NCBI GenBank assembly: GCA_001970955.1
Contig: MPUH01000126.1
Span: forward strand, 1 to 64,000
Length of the DNA stretch: 64,000 nucleotides
Source of the DNA: Stentor coeruleus
Taxonomy: Eukaryota > Ciliophora > Heterotrichea > Heterotrichida > Stentoridae
Direction of reading: 5' to 3'
The first letter of the stretch is position 1. The number at the start of each line of letters is the position of its first letter. Below the pieces are notes generated by a model. The model ran no database searches. It was not told the origin of the DNA and was given only the letters and a program-made list of their open reading frames with translations. Below are positions 20,855-31,523 of the stretch, piece after piece. A program made the translations under genes and the position numbers.

Positions 20855-23063
20855 ATGATATCGATAACATCACGGAAATTAATACACGAAAAATCAGATG
20901 GAGCAGTGAGATATAGATCAGTCCTAAGCAAAAGTCCTGTAAAATCCACAAGCCCAATCGATGATCGTAAAAGCTTATCATCTATGAATATTTCCAAAGT
21001 AAAATCAGAATTATCTTTTTTTCAAGGTTTAAATAAAAGTATTCTCTCATCACCTCTATACAAACTAGCCAAAGAACTTTTTATAGCCAAATGCACAGAC
21101 CTTTCAATCACCCCAGTCGTTGAACAAGAAAAGCGCTTTTTTATAACCTTCAAAGATAATGCGTCAAAAAGAACTTTAAATCTAAAAGAAACTAAACTTG
21201 GTAAGGCATCATTAAAAATACTAGGGAAACTTCTAATACGATGTAAATATTTTGCTTTTATAAACCTTTCAAAAAACAGACTTTCTGATCGTGGAGTTAA
21301 AAAAATAGCAAAATCCCTGTTGACAAATTGGGAATTAGTTCATTTAGACATAAGTAGTACTGATTTATCAGCAGCAGGTAGTGCTGAAGTATTAGACTTA
21401 TTATCTAAACATCAAACTTTACACAGTTTAGATATATCATCACATCAGTTTTTATATAGAAACAAACTTGGGCCTAGTGAATCTTTAATTGGGATTATGA
21501 GACATCCAACTTTAACTTTTGTGAATTTTTCTGGGACAAATTTAGGAAATGAAGGTATGAAATATTTGATAATAGGACTTGAAAACAATAAAGTTCTTAA
21601 TACTTTGAATTTGAGCAACAATAGTATTAAAGGAAATGTTGTAAAAGAATTTTTTCAAGTACTTGTAAGTACTAATGTTGCTGAAGTTGATTTTTCTTAT
21701 AATCTTATAGAAGAAGTTGCTGCTGATGAAATTGCGTGTTTTTTTAATGGGATTTATGGGTATAGTGCTTTGACAAAAATTATATTGTCACATAATTTAA
21801 TAACAGCTGGGCCGGCGTATAGTATTTTTGAATCTTTGGTAAGAGAAAATTATCTTGAAAGTCTCAATCTTGAAAGTAATAATTTTATTGGTTACCTTGA
21901 TATACTTAATAGGTTTTTAGCAGGTAATCGTCGTTTGAAATATCTAAACCTAAACCACTGTTCTTTAAAAGTTGAAGCATTCTGTCACCTTTGTGATGGT
22001 TTATGTAAAAACGAATCCCTTCAAGTTCTTAAAGTAGCTGGAAACCATTTTAAAGATACAGGCGCCGAACAATTAGCAAAAGCTTTATCTTTAAATACAT
22101 GTTTAAAAAAACTCGATATTTCAAGCAATAAAATCCGTAGTCTTGGTGGTCTTGCTATAACAACATCTTTACGTGTAAATAAAAGTATAAAAACCCTTAT
22201 AGCCACAGATAATGAATTGAAAGATGATGTTGGGGAATCTTTTTACTATGTTTTCGCAACAAATTTCTCAATCAGTAAACTTCTCTTACAACTAAACCCA
22301 ATGAGTACAAAATATATAAATGATATAGAAAAATATATTGAAAGAAATAAAACTCAACAACACAAAGAGGAAATGATGAAAATGAGAACCAGTAATGAAA
22401 AGGTTTTAATGGGAAAAATCTTAGCTGAAGAAATTAAACAGAAAATTTTAGAGAATCAAATAGAAAAAAGACTTATTGAAGGGAAAATTTCTGGTCATGC
22501 GAAAAAATTGGCTATGATGAAAGGTGAAGAAGATAAAAAACTTGAAGAACTTAAAGATGAATTAAGGGAATATAAGGAACAAAGTAGTTTATTAAGCCAA
22601 ACTTTACATAATATACAATCAGAAATGAGGGTATTGAATAAATAGCAAAGGGTTATATTTGAAGAAAAAAATATTAGAGATTTGGAGTTTAAGTGTTCGG
22701 AAATTAATGCAAGTTTGAAAAGTTTAGAGATTAAAAGTGAGTTTTTATATAGAAAATACACTGAAAGAAACCCATATTTTTAAGAAAGGGAATTTTATGA
22801 GTATTTATGCGAATATGACTGAAGAACTTTTACAAGCTGAACGAAGGGGGAAAAATTTGTCGGAAACTTTGGTGAATTATAGGGTGAAATTGAATGAAAA
22901 AAAACAGAGTTTAGTATCTAGACCAGGGACAAGGACTGCTTCAAGAAGTCCAACACCTATGGCTGCAAGATTTTTATCAAGTGAAAAACTCAAGAAAATA
23001 ACAAAAAGCACATCAAAGTCTCCATTTGGTCGTGAAAGGCCTATACCTAAAAAGTTTCCTTAG
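20855..23063 (+). CDS. Leucine-rich-repeat protein with C-terminal coiled coil
   Basis: Three exons (20855-22630, 22646-22736, 22753-23063), 725 residues. After about 90 residues of leader, ribonuclease-inhibitor-type LRRs run to about residue 480 (LNTLNLSNNSIKG, LESLNLESNNFIG, LQVLKVAGNHFKD, LKKLDISSNKIRS). The C-terminal third is coiled coil (about 505-660), then a basic Ser/Pro tail (ASRSPTPMAARFL). The last two exons were linked by a 15-nt and a 16-nt intron; splicing keeps the coiled coil continuous. The 16-nt intron shifts frame, which explains why the tail lies in another frame. LRR plus coiled coil fits axonemal or cytoskeletal scaffolds. Start: first in-frame ATG; no better one upstream. 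Confidence 0.8.
22631..22645 (+). other. 15-nt intron in LRR gene
   Basis: GTATTGAATAAATAG. Removes an in-frame TAG; A at -6. Confidence 0.88.
22737..22752 (+). other. 16-nt intron in LRR gene
   Basis: GTGAGTTTTTATATAG. The only 16-nt intron seen. It changes frame and joins two coiled-coil segments; A at -6 is kept. Confidence 0.88.
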
Positions 23064-23169
23064 CATATTTGTGAAGTTAATTATAATATGATAATAGATG
23101 ATGATAAATTGTATTGTAATTAGAAACTTTTCATGTATCGTATATATTATAAATATTAAAACAATAAAT

Positions 23170-24642
23170 ATGTTAATGGATGCTAAAACTCAGAGTAATC
23201 GTCGGACAATGTCGTTAAGCATAGAAGCTAGTCTCAGCACAACAGTTTCTGCAAGACAACGTGAGATCCTTAACGCAATTCACACACATAACCCGAAATC
23301 TTTACTAAAAACTAGTTTTACCCGTACATCTATGAGCCCCATCTTACCAATGGAAGAAAAAACTGACAGTGCAATTCAATTAGTCATGTTAAAAAAGACT
23401 ATTGATATTCAGAGACTTACAGGAGGTAAAGGAGACAAAACAGTCTCAGCTTTAAAATATGAACTTAAACAACTTGAGTTAGAAGATACTAAACATGAGT
23501 TTTGGCAAAGACAAAACACTCAAAAAATTAAACAGTTGCAGGTTTTTATAGAAAAATCGCTTGAAAGACAAGCGGAAGAAACTTGGAATCAAGAAATATA
23601 TCATCATTTACTTAAGAGAATGAAGAAAACAAAAATTTTCTTAGAAATGAAATGGTATGAGATGATGGATTCTTTAGATAGTAGAGAATTAGTGTTATCG
23701 CATGAGAAAAAAAAACAGCTTGTAATGAAAGAAGCGGCTTTGCAGGCAGTTACAACATTTAAACAATTGAAAAAAGAGGTTGTAGTTGAGAAAGTTGAAG
23801 GAGAGAATCAGATTCATAGTTTGCTGAAAAATGTTGAGAAAGGAAAGTTTGTTGCTGATAGAAGGGATATATGGAAAAAACATCAAGAAACTATGTATGA
23901 AGCTGCGGTTATTGAAGACCGAAGTACTAAAAGCGAAAAACTTAAAGAAGGGGTTTCGTTACATAGAATCTGGTATCATATTTTGACAAAAATTTTTGAT
24001 AGGAAAGTTGAGAAGTCTAAGTATCTTGAAGAAGCATTTCAAAAGGTTAAAATCGCAACAGGAATCCCTGAGATAAGTATTATAGTTGAGAAATTTTTGA
24101 CTAAAGAACAAACTTATGAAGCTTTAATGAATACTGTTAGTAAAAAAGAAGTGGAATGCTCAGAGTATAAAAAGAAAATTGATGCGATACAGAGAAATGT
24201 TGAGATGTCATCTAATAAGGATGTCTCATCAAATGGTATTATAGATAAAATTCGTGAAGATAATGAACATAAGATTCATGAGTTGATGGAATTATCTCAT
24301 AAGAAATTTCTTATTGAAAATACTCATTCAAAAGTTCGAACATGGTTGTGGCAAGTGATTAGAAAGTTTTATAAAATTCTTGGGATTAATGCTTTAGATC
24401 TTGAACGTAATGCCCCACTTATTTATTATATAAAATGTATTAAAGAAATATTTGCTTTAGCTCAAAGTGAAAAAGGACTTGGTGCACGTGTGGAAGCAAA
24501 TCGCAAATATGCATTGAATTCTATGATTAAGCAAGTTTCTATGGCTCAACATAAGATTGTTGAGGAAGAACTAATGAATGAAAGTAGTTTAGTTGCTCCT
24601 GAAACTGAAATAGAAGATCGTAATAACACACGTTCATATTAG
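23170..24642 (+). CDS. Outer-dynein-arm docking complex-like coiled-coil protein (ODAD3/CCDC151 type)
   Basis: About 490 residues from ATG at 23170; an in-frame ATG at 23098 would add 24 hydrophobic residues and is less likely. Long heptad coiled coils cover about residues 70-350. The segment EEAFQKVKIATGIPEISIIV followed by EKFLTKEQTYEAL matches the conserved 'F.KI..ATG....V..F' block of the ODAD1/ODAD3/CCDC63 family. Those proteins anchor outer dynein arms to doublet microtubules, a natural fit for a ciliate. Which member it is cannot be fixed by eye. Stop TAG, then TAA a codon later. Confidence 0.65.
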   Translation: MLMDAKTQSNRRTMSLSIEASLSTTVSARQREILNAIHTHNPKSLLKTSFTRTSMSPILPMEEKTDSAIQLVMLKKTIDIQRLTGGKGDKTVSALKYELKQLELEDTKHEFWQRQNTQKIKQLQVFIEKSLERQAEETWNQEIYHHLLKRMKKTKIFLEMKWYEMMDSLDSRELVLSHEKKKQLVMKEAALQAVTTFKQLKKEVVVEKVEGENQIHSLLKNVEKGKFVADRRDIWKKHQETMYEAAVIEDRSTKSEKLKEGVSLHRIWYHILTKIFDRKVEKSKYLEEAFQKVKIATGIPEISIIVEKFLTKEQTYEALMNTVSKKEVECSEYKKKIDAIQRNVEMSSNKDVSSNGIIDKIREDNEHKIHELMELSHKKFLIENTHSKVRTWLWQVIRKFYKILGINALDLERNAPLIYYIKCIKEIFALAQSEKGLGARVEANRKYALNSMIKQVSMAQHKIVEEELMNESSLVAPETEIEDRNNTRSY

Positions 24643-25658
24643 TAAATAAGTAGTTTATTATAAGTTATAAAATAAAAACTATTTATAAGGTTTGCTTTTT
24701 TTGTAGATGGCCTCTTGACTGTTATCAGAATATAATATCATATCTGAATATCTTAAGAACAAAATTTATCCAGTTTAAATATAGGATTTTCTTTAGTTTA
24801 TATGAATATTTTTATACTAAATTTGATAGTAATATATATATAAATAAAGGGGGCTTATAATGTATATTTTAATATATGGTTTATAATTTATTATATCAAG
24901 TATGCATAATAAGGATTCTTTAGGATTTTCAAGACACAAGATGATACTAACTGATAAAGAATTATTGATATGATATAATCAAGGTCTTCAATGACTGATT
25001 ATAACTTTCTAACAAGGTGCATTTTTTATCTTAAGAATGAGTTTCTATTGAAATGAAATAAAAGTATTGATTACTATTTTAAATAAAATATTGATACTAC
25101 GACCTTCTAATCTTTACCAAAAATCTGCAAAATATTATTCACTGGAATTCTGCCTAGAAAATCATTTTTGATTCTATAGGATTAAGATTCTGAATATAAA
25201 ATGCATGAATGATACCGCAAGGAAATTATTTTTATTAGTTCACTTTTTAATAAGCAAAAAAGCTTTTAGCTATTTGCTAATGCATGTAAAGATTCTGTTT
25301 AAGATATGATTTATCCAGATATTTTTGATACATGCTACATTTAAAGTATGTTTTAATTTTTTATTGTTACTAAAACTAAATACTTATACATCTAATGATT
25401 ATATAAATTTATATATATTAAAATAAACTTACTATTAATTTTTATGATTTTAAGTTATCATAATTTGAATATTTTGAAATATCTTAACATGAAGTAGGAA
25501 TTTAAAAATTTTACTCTGGATTTACCTTAAAATTAAAAATTCATATTAGAAATTATTAGTGAAAATGAATGCTTTTAATCTTTTGAAATTATATCTATGA
25601 ACATTGAAAACTATATATAATCTATATTTGTAATTAGTTAAATAAAATATAGTTAAAA
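24643..25658. other. 1-kb intergenic region with a decayed frame
   Basis: Between two + strand genes. Very A+T rich. Contains the interrupted frame at 24902-25426 listed separately; otherwise nothing recognised. Confidence 0.5.
24902..25426 (+). pseudogene. Possible decayed gene interrupted mainly by TGA
   Basis: From ATG at 24902 a frame of 174 codons looks protein-like (LNKILILRPSNLYQKSAKYY, KCMNDTARKLFLLVHFLISK). It is broken by five TGA and one TAA and ends at TAA. The near absence of TAA/TAG in such A+T-rich DNA is unusual. No intron fits. Family unknown. Decay of Trp codons is the simplest reading; chance is possible. Confidence 0.35.
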
Positions 25659-26825
25659 ATGGCAAAACGAAGTAGTAGTCACTCAAGAGTCCAAGCAAGT
25701 TTTAAAAAATCAATACAAAACCAAGAAATCGAAGAGCTCAAAAGAACTGTGAAATATTTAGATAGTTACATTGTAAAATACAGTGAAGATCTTGATATAA
25801 TGGCTTGCAGACTTAAAGAAACACAAGAAAACAAAGGCGACTTTGAAGTAAAACTAAAATCTGAAAAGGAATATAGTAAAAGCTTATTGGATCAAATAAA
25901 TATTTTAAAAAACGAAGTCAACACTTTAAATATACGAATCATAATGAACGAAGACGTTTACGCTGAAAAACTACGAAAAGAGGAATCAGTTAAAACTGAT
26001 TTACAAAAAAGACTCAATCAAGCATTGGAAATGCTGAAAATGGCAGCTGAGGAAGTTAACGAACTTAGAAGACATCGCACTATCTTCAGACAAAAAATAT
26101 TAAGTCTCTTTTCTTATATCCAAATGCCAAAAAAGTGCTTACACGAGCTCTGCGACCCAGAAAAACCATTAAAAAAATGTTCAAAATACTTTAAAAACAT
26201 CTCCAAACTCTACAGCGAAAATCTCCGTCTCCACGAAGAAAACCGTCAACTCTACTTAAAAATCGATAGTCTCCCAGCATCTTCAGATTTTAAAGATCTA
26301 ATAAAAGACTCCAACGGTCTCACATTTTTCAAAAATAAAGCTAAATGCGGTAAGCCCACATGTTCAGCTAATGAAATCTATACAAGTAACTGGATCCCAA
26401 GACCAATGCATTCTGCTTTAGAAGAATTTACATCAAAATACGATTCTGTTATAAACACAGCAGTTTTATCTTTATTCTACAAACTTAATCAAGCATGGCA
26501 AAACAGAGAAAATAATAGAATTGAAAGATTACAAAAAAAACATACAATTGAACTGACAAATTTATTAAAAAAAATACCAAGTCCAGAACGTACACCTGTA
26601 TATAAAAAATCTCGTTCACATACAAGAACTTCTTCAGTAAGTAGAGTTAGGGAAAATATAACAAAAGAATTTAAAACTGTGTCTGATCAAGTTATTAAAC
26701 TGGTTACTGAGTTTATTGAAGTTACTGAAAGAAATTTTAATGTGGAAAAATCCCCAGACTGGCTTATTGAGTCTTTGTTGAGGAATTTCGCTGAATTTAC
26801 TGATAAAATATTGACTTTTTTTTAG
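25659..26825 (+). CDS. Uncharacterised coiled-coil protein
   Basis: 388 residues, no intron. Residues about 20-150 form a long coiled coil (EIEELKRTVKYLDSYIVKYS onward). A central part with conserved-looking cysteines (CLHELCDPEKPLKKC; later CGKPTC) and the globular stretch NWIPRPMHSALEEFTSKYDS follow. A basic Ser/Arg linker (SRSHTRTSSVSRVRE) and a helical C-terminus complete it. No family recognised. Ends TAG. The A+T-rich upstream region shows no clear promoter signal. Confidence 0.75.
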   Translation: MAKRSSSHSRVQASFKKSIQNQEIEELKRTVKYLDSYIVKYSEDLDIMACRLKETQENKGDFEVKLKSEKEYSKSLLDQINILKNEVNTLNIRIIMNEDVYAEKLRKEESVKTDLQKRLNQALEMLKMAAEEVNELRRHRTIFRQKILSLFSYIQMPKKCLHELCDPEKPLKKCSKYFKNISKLYSENLRLHEENRQLYLKIDSLPASSDFKDLIKDSNGLTFFKNKAKCGKPTCSANEIYTSNWIPRPMHSALEEFTSKYDSVINTAVLSLFYKLNQAWQNRENNRIERLQKKHTIELTNLLKKIPSPERTPVYKKSRSHTRTSSVSRVRENITKEFKTVSDQVIKLVTEFIEVTERNFNVEKSPDWLIESLLRNFAEFTDKILTFF

Positions 26826-27321
26826 CTTTAAAACTTGTAGATTATGAATAAATGTAAAAGATAAAATACTTTTTTAAGTATTTTGATAACTTTTGAGTAG
26901 GAGAATAAGATTTATATTTGGATTTCGGCTGATATATAGAGAATTATCATATTTTATTATTAGGAAAATATACAATAAAAAAAAAACTGGTTTGTATGTT
27001 AAAATATTAAATACATATATTAATTTTATAATCATCATCTTAATTTAAAACAAAATCATTATCCTCTCTTTTTTATTTTATCTTTTCATTCTTCATAATA
27101 TCATCTATAATTTATCATCTCTTTCTATAAACAATCTTCTTAATCTTTTATATCATAAATATTTTCCCCATATAATCATCATCATCCATCATCCTAATCA
27201 TTCTAATTCCTCAAAAAAACCCATATTCCATCTTCCATAATCCATTTGCCCAAAAGCTTAAATTCTAAGAATGTTATAAAATAATCTATTACTAACCTTC
27301 TACTAAAGCGCTACATATTTT
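26826..27321. other. Intergenic region
   Basis: About 500 bases. G-leaning just after the left gene, then strongly C/T-rich and G-poor at 27040-27260 on the + strand, next to the 3' end of the minus-strand REEP gene. No gene seen. Confidence 0.5.
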
Positions 27322-27657
27322 TTACCTCAACGGGGTCTTTCCAAGTATTTTTTGTGCGTTTTCAAAAAACATGCCAAAGTATTTCTCAAAAATATAACTC
27401 GCTCCTAAGAATTCTGGGTGAACAAGCCACAAAACAAACAAAGATTTCAAGAAATCATAAACACAGCACCTAAGTAAAAATCACGAAGAAATAAAGAACA
27501 AAATATTCACTTCAACAAAACTCAAAAGTCCCATAACAAGCCAAAAAGATACCCACTGAACCTCATTTCTCTTATTTTGCAAGTCACTGATTGTTTGACT
27601 TAAAGGATAAACCCAGCAAACTCCAGTGTAAAACAAGCAGAACAACGTGCACACCAT
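27322..27657 (-). CDS. REEP/HVA22/Yop1 family ER-shaping protein
   Basis: Two exons (27657-27485 and 27469-27322) give 106 residues. The spliced protein carries the TB2/DP1/HVA22 pattern: a membrane hairpin, then YPLSQTISDL, then QWVSFWLVMGLLSFVE, a second hairpin, and LWLVHPEFLGASYIFEKYF. Family members insert wedge-like hairpins to curve ER tubules. This one is minimal (human REEP5 is about 190) and begins close to the first helix; an in-frame stop lies directly before the ATG. The 15-nt intron removes an in-frame TGA, which makes the gene easy to miss. It lies 96 bases from the PDE stop, same strand. Confidence 0.82.
27470..27484 (-). other. 15-nt intron in REEP gene
   Basis: GTGATTTTTACTTAG on the minus strand. 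Removes an in-frame TGA; A at -6. Confidence 0.88.
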
Positions 27658-27753
27658 TTATTATAACCAACATTAAATTATGCTAAATTATTCAAACTTA
27701 ATATAGTAAATACATGATAAGATTATTAGTTTATTTATTAGTTTTTATTTGGA

Positions 27754-29640
27754 TTATTCAATATACTTATCAGGTAGACTTGGTTTTCTTTCAGCATTAC
27801 GTCTTTTTTTTAAAGAATTTAGGTTGTTTATGTATTCTTCTCTACGAGAAATCAAACTTGATCCTCTGATGGTTTTTCTACGCATTACCCAGTAGAGTTC
27901 ATTGGTTTTTAATTGGCTTACACAGCTGGTTTCGATTTTTTCTGAGACTAAAATCGCGTTTATTGTACTGAATAAAGGGTAGACTATGTTTCTTATAAAC
28001 CCAGCTTGACTTTTAGAAATATCAGTTGTTTCTCTATCACAATACATTGACACTGATATACCTAAAGATTTCTCCATATCCCCTTGGATATAAAATTCTT
28101 CTACAACAAGTCTACACCATCTTTCATGTAATTCAGTACTTTTAGCCGCATGTCCAATATCCGCAGCTTTCATTAATAATTTAAAAAGATCACTTCTAAT
28201 CTCATTATTAGTAAAATCAATTGACCCTGCTTCATGATATTTTACTCTAAATTGAGCCATCATATCAAAATGCTTAGACATATCTGTAGCTAAAATCATA
28301 TCAATAATACATTTACGGATAATAAGCCATTTTTCTGAGTTAAAGTTCATAAGGATATTACAATCTTCAATTTTCAGTAGGCTAAAAACAATTGATGTGT
28401 GCATGTTTTCAAGTACACTAATATCATTATATGCAATAGCTATATCATCACGTGTTAAAACTAAAAATCTATTTGTTTTCCCTGGGTGTCCAACATCATG
28501 ACTTAAAGTTGCGATAATCCCTCCAAGCATTTCTATTGAACTTATAGCATCAAGCATATCACTATTATTAACAAAATAAATATATGATGACATAACATCA
28601 GCAGCATGCATAGAATTATGATATGGGTTGCTTTTATAACTTTGTTCAAGTTTTCTTAAAAGGTTTTTTATTATATTTTCAGGTACACAACATAATTCAT
28701 CTAAGCCATATCTACGTATAGTATATAATCCCATTATTTGTATAGGTTCTTTTCCTGTACAATCACTTATAAAAAAAGTGTCAAAGTTCCAATTTTTACC
28801 TATTTGGCTTAGAACGCCTATAAGTTCAGAGACTCCATAGCTGAAGTTTGATTTTTCTTGTAGTTTTATAATATTAGCACTTGGACCTATAAGATTAGCA
28901 AGGCTTGAAAAACAGGATTGTTCTATAAAAAGACGGTCTTGATCATCTAAATTTTTAGGTAATTGTTCTCCTCTATATGTAGTTAAAACTTCAGTTTTAT
29001 TAGTAGTAGTGCGGATTTTTTTATGATGTTTTGGCTGTTTTTTAAGCTTTGCGCAGACTAGAATTAGGGTAATTAGTAAATACACAGTCCTTGGAATGTT
29101 TTTTAAAGGTGCTAAGCTTAGAGAAAATGATAAAACTCCAAGGATGATACTGAAAATATATAGTCTTGGAGTTGTTTGGACTGAAGATTGGAGGACGAAT
29201 ACTAATATTATTTGTAGCAATGATGGAAAATATGTGCCAATATCTTTGTTTGTGATAATCCAAAGAACTTCAGGGTCTGTGAACACAAGGCCAAGTCCAC
29301 AGAAAAAGTACAAAAAAGGATGGGAAAATTTTTGGAAACTCTTCAGTCTTAGGTCAAGAAGATAAAAAAACATACACAATAAACACATAAAACCAAAAAA
29401 TACAGTACTTGATATTAGCAGCTCAAGGCTTTTAGGGGTTTTTATATAACAAGCGATACTGTTGCTAAAGTTTAAAGCAAGAATTATCAGTTCGATTATG
29501 TAAAAATGTTTTTTTTTGTTTGGAGAGTCATCAGATATTGTTGGATCTTCTTTAGTATTCTGTTTTTGTACATCAAGCTTACTGTCAAATATTAGATTGG
29601 AGTTTGAACTGTTTTGGCTTTTTATTTTTTCAATATTCAT
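27754..29640 (-). CDS. Membrane-anchored cyclic-nucleotide phosphodiesterase
   Basis: 628 residues. Six hydrophobic segments at about 47-200 anchor the protein. The class I PDE catalytic domain occupies about 330-600. It has the metal-binding residues: HNSMHAADV, SHDVGHPGKTNRF, ATDMSKHF and AADIGHAAK, then the SQAGFI segment with the invariant nucleotide-contacting glutamine. It should hydrolyse cAMP and/or cGMP; specificity cannot be told. An N-terminal membrane bundle on a PDE is the layout seen in ciliates and apicomplexans rather than animals. Pairs functionally with the CNG-type channel at 49-51 kb (inference). No intron; stop TAA. Confidence 0.93.
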   Translation of the reverse strand: MNIEKIKSQNSSNSNLIFDSKLDVQKQNTKEDPTISDDSPNKKKHFYIIELIILALNFSNSIACYIKTPKSLELLISSTVFFGFMCLLCMFFYLLDLRLKSFQKFSHPFLYFFCGLGLVFTDPEVLWIITNKDIGTYFPSLLQIILVFVLQSSVQTTPRLYIFSIILGVLSFSLSLAPLKNIPRTVYLLITLILVCAKLKKQPKHHKKIRTTTNKTEVLTTYRGEQLPKNLDDQDRLFIEQSCFSSLANLIGPSANIIKLQEKSNFSYGVSELIGVLSQIGKNWNFDTFFISDCTGKEPIQIMGLYTIRRYGLDELCCVPENIIKNLLRKLEQSYKSNPYHNSMHAADVMSSYIYFVNNSDMLDAISSIEMLGGIIATLSHDVGHPGKTNRFLVLTRDDIAIAYNDISVLENMHTSIVFSLLKIEDCNILMNFNSEKWLIIRKCIIDMILATDMSKHFDMMAQFRVKYHEAGSIDFTNNEIRSDLFKLLMKAADIGHAAKSTELHERWCRLVVEEFYIQGDMEKSLGISVSMYCDRETTDISKSQAGFIRNIVYPLFSTINAILVSEKIETSCVSQLKTNELYWVMRRKTIRGSSLISRREEYINNLNSLKKRRNAERKPSLPDKYIE

Positions 29641-30725
29641 TATATAAGGTTTTTAAGATCAAAAAGATTTTATTTGGTTGGGAGAATAGAAGAAGGAATT
29701 CGGCTTAGAGAATGGGATTTGATTATTTATGGGTTTTTGGTGGGATTAGTTGGGAGGAAAAAGGTTGTTATTATTTTGCTTGGTGATGATGATTTAGTTT
29801 TAAAATATGCAAATTTAGAATTATTGATTTTTGGATTTTGGATTTTTTAGGCTGGAAGATTGATTTTTTAGGATAAAAGATAGGGTTTTGATTGTAATAG
29901 GATTTAGTTGAAGTTGAGTTTGTTAGTTATTTTTGACTGGAAAACACATTTTACTAAAATTGTATATAATTTATGAGTTTAAATAATATCTATAAATCAA
30001 TTTAATCAATTTTTATATTTTGTAAATTTATATTAACTTCTTAGTTTTATTTATTATCTTTAAAAACCTATCTTTTTCCAAGCTAACCTTAAAAATTACA
30101 AGCATAAACAATGCTAAAAAATCCTACATGATGAAGAGGAAGATACAAGACTTAAAGCTTTAACTGATATTATGGAGATTGAACTTACAGCAGATCTTTT
30201 ACAAGATATTGTGTAGATACGATGAATTTAAAATTTGAGGAAAATTATGCCTTTAGATTGTATAAAGATATATTACAATATATTATAAAATCATAATCAG
30301 GTGATAAGAGCCTTAAAGATTATAAATATTATTAATTAAAAATCATTGATATCAGCTATAAACCTAAATTAGAAATATATATAATTATCACCTGAAGTAT
30401 TTCAGTTACAATCTCATAATAGCATATTCCATATATTACAACCCAAAAATAGTTAAACATTTAAAAAGACCTAATTTGCTATTTAGCTCCTGTTGTTTGT
30501 GAGTGTTTCATAGTAAAAGAAGCAATACTACTTTCATTCGAAACCATAATACTCAAACTTCACCCTAGTGCCATATCTTGAGCAGCACAGAAATTCTTTT
30601 GCCCAAGTCATCTTACAACTTGTTAAGATTAACAAAACTTTCAAGCTAAGCCATTTATTATCCTATTAAAATAAAAATACAATATATTACTTCAATGCTA
30701 ATAAATATAAATGTAATCTAATTAG
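29641..30725. other. 1.1-kb intergenic region with decayed coding DNA
   Basis: 29641-29945 is G-rich and C-poor (5' flank of the PDE). 30500-30725 is C-rich. The middle (about 30120-30470) shows + strand frames that look like coding remains, for example TRLKALTDIMEIELTADLLQ at about 30150-30210. Stops and frame changes break them. No family recognised. Confidence 0.4.
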
Positions 30726-31523
30726 TTAAAAAATATAGCAGCATTGCTGTCGTTTAGACCCTTCAATAATAATCCCCATACTACATCTTTCTTTCTGTTG
30801 AATCGATATATCTTTTATTATAACACTTCGACCACATCCAGCTATCATTATTTGGTTTTCTATAAGTGAAGGGATAAATTTATTACAATAAGTTTGAAAT
30901 ATTGTTGATTGAAGTGTGTTGAGTTTTATTCTAACATAAATCCTATCATCTCCATTATCTTTGATTATAATATCAATATTTGTTGATTCTTGATCTGGGT
31001 CTGATTTTTCTTCAGGGATTTGTTGATGTTTAAAAAAAATAAAGTCGTTATCATGACCAATTGGTGATCCAAATATTATAAAAATCCCATCAATTTCAGA
31101 TTCTTTGAAAATTTTCAATATAGCTGAATGTGGATCTGAGACTCCAGATCCTCTTGTGAATATCCAAATTTCGCTATTTGATGAAAGTTTTATTTCAAGT
31201 TTTACTTCAACAGCTAAAGATTTTAATGTAATGGATTCTTTGCATCTTATTATTCGATTAGATAGATATAAACCTTCATCTAAACATAAATTCTCAATTG
31301 AACCCCATTTCCCTTTTATCTCGCTAAGCCCATCGACTGTATAAAAAGATGCAGCTTCCCAAGAATTTGATGAGTTGTTGTTTAGAAAATTGTGTTGGGT
31401 TATGAATTTGTCGATTAGTTTATGTTCATTTTTGAGCCAGTCGGAAAAATTGCGAGTTTGTTCTTGAAGAAATAATGACTGCTTTTCGTTTTGGCTTAGA
31501 AGAAGGCTTTCAAGAGTAGACAT
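30726..31523 (-). CDS. Uncharacterised protein with C-terminal CaaX-like motif
   Basis: 265 residues, no intron. The N-terminal about 45 residues are helical and charged. The rest is rich in alternating hydrophobic residues that suggest beta strands (LAVEVKLEIKLSSNSEIWIF, DRIYVRIKLNTLQSTIF), perhaps a jelly-roll or lectin-like sandwich. It ends QQCCYIF, so the last four residues CYIF fit a CaaX box for prenylation, with a second cysteine beside it. Membrane attachment is therefore likely (inference). Family not recognised. Strongly G-rich + strand flank to its right. Confidence 0.7.
   Translation of the reverse strand: MSTLESLLLSQNEKQSLFLQEQTRNFSDWLKNEHKLIDKFITQHNFLNNNSSNSWEAASFYTVDGLSEIKGKWGSIENLCLDEGLYLSNRIIRCKESITLKSLAVEVKLEIKLSSNSEIWIFTRGSGVSDPHSAILKIFKESEIDGIFIIFGSPIGHDNDFIFFKHQQIPEEKSDPDQESTNIDIIIKDNGDDRIYVRIKLNTLQSTIFQTYCNKFIPSLIENQIMIAGCGRSVIIKDISIQQKERCSMGIIIEGSKRQQCCYIF

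Noticed and set aside
27260-27400. A + strand gene starting after the C-rich stretch at 27040-27260
   Set aside because: No start leads to more than a few codons; the C-rich stretch is explained as the left flank of the minus-strand REEP gene.
29641-29850. Open frame of about 70 codons on the + strand upstream of the PDE
   Set aside because: Composition matches the G-rich flank seen beside other genes, and the peptide shows no family or domain.
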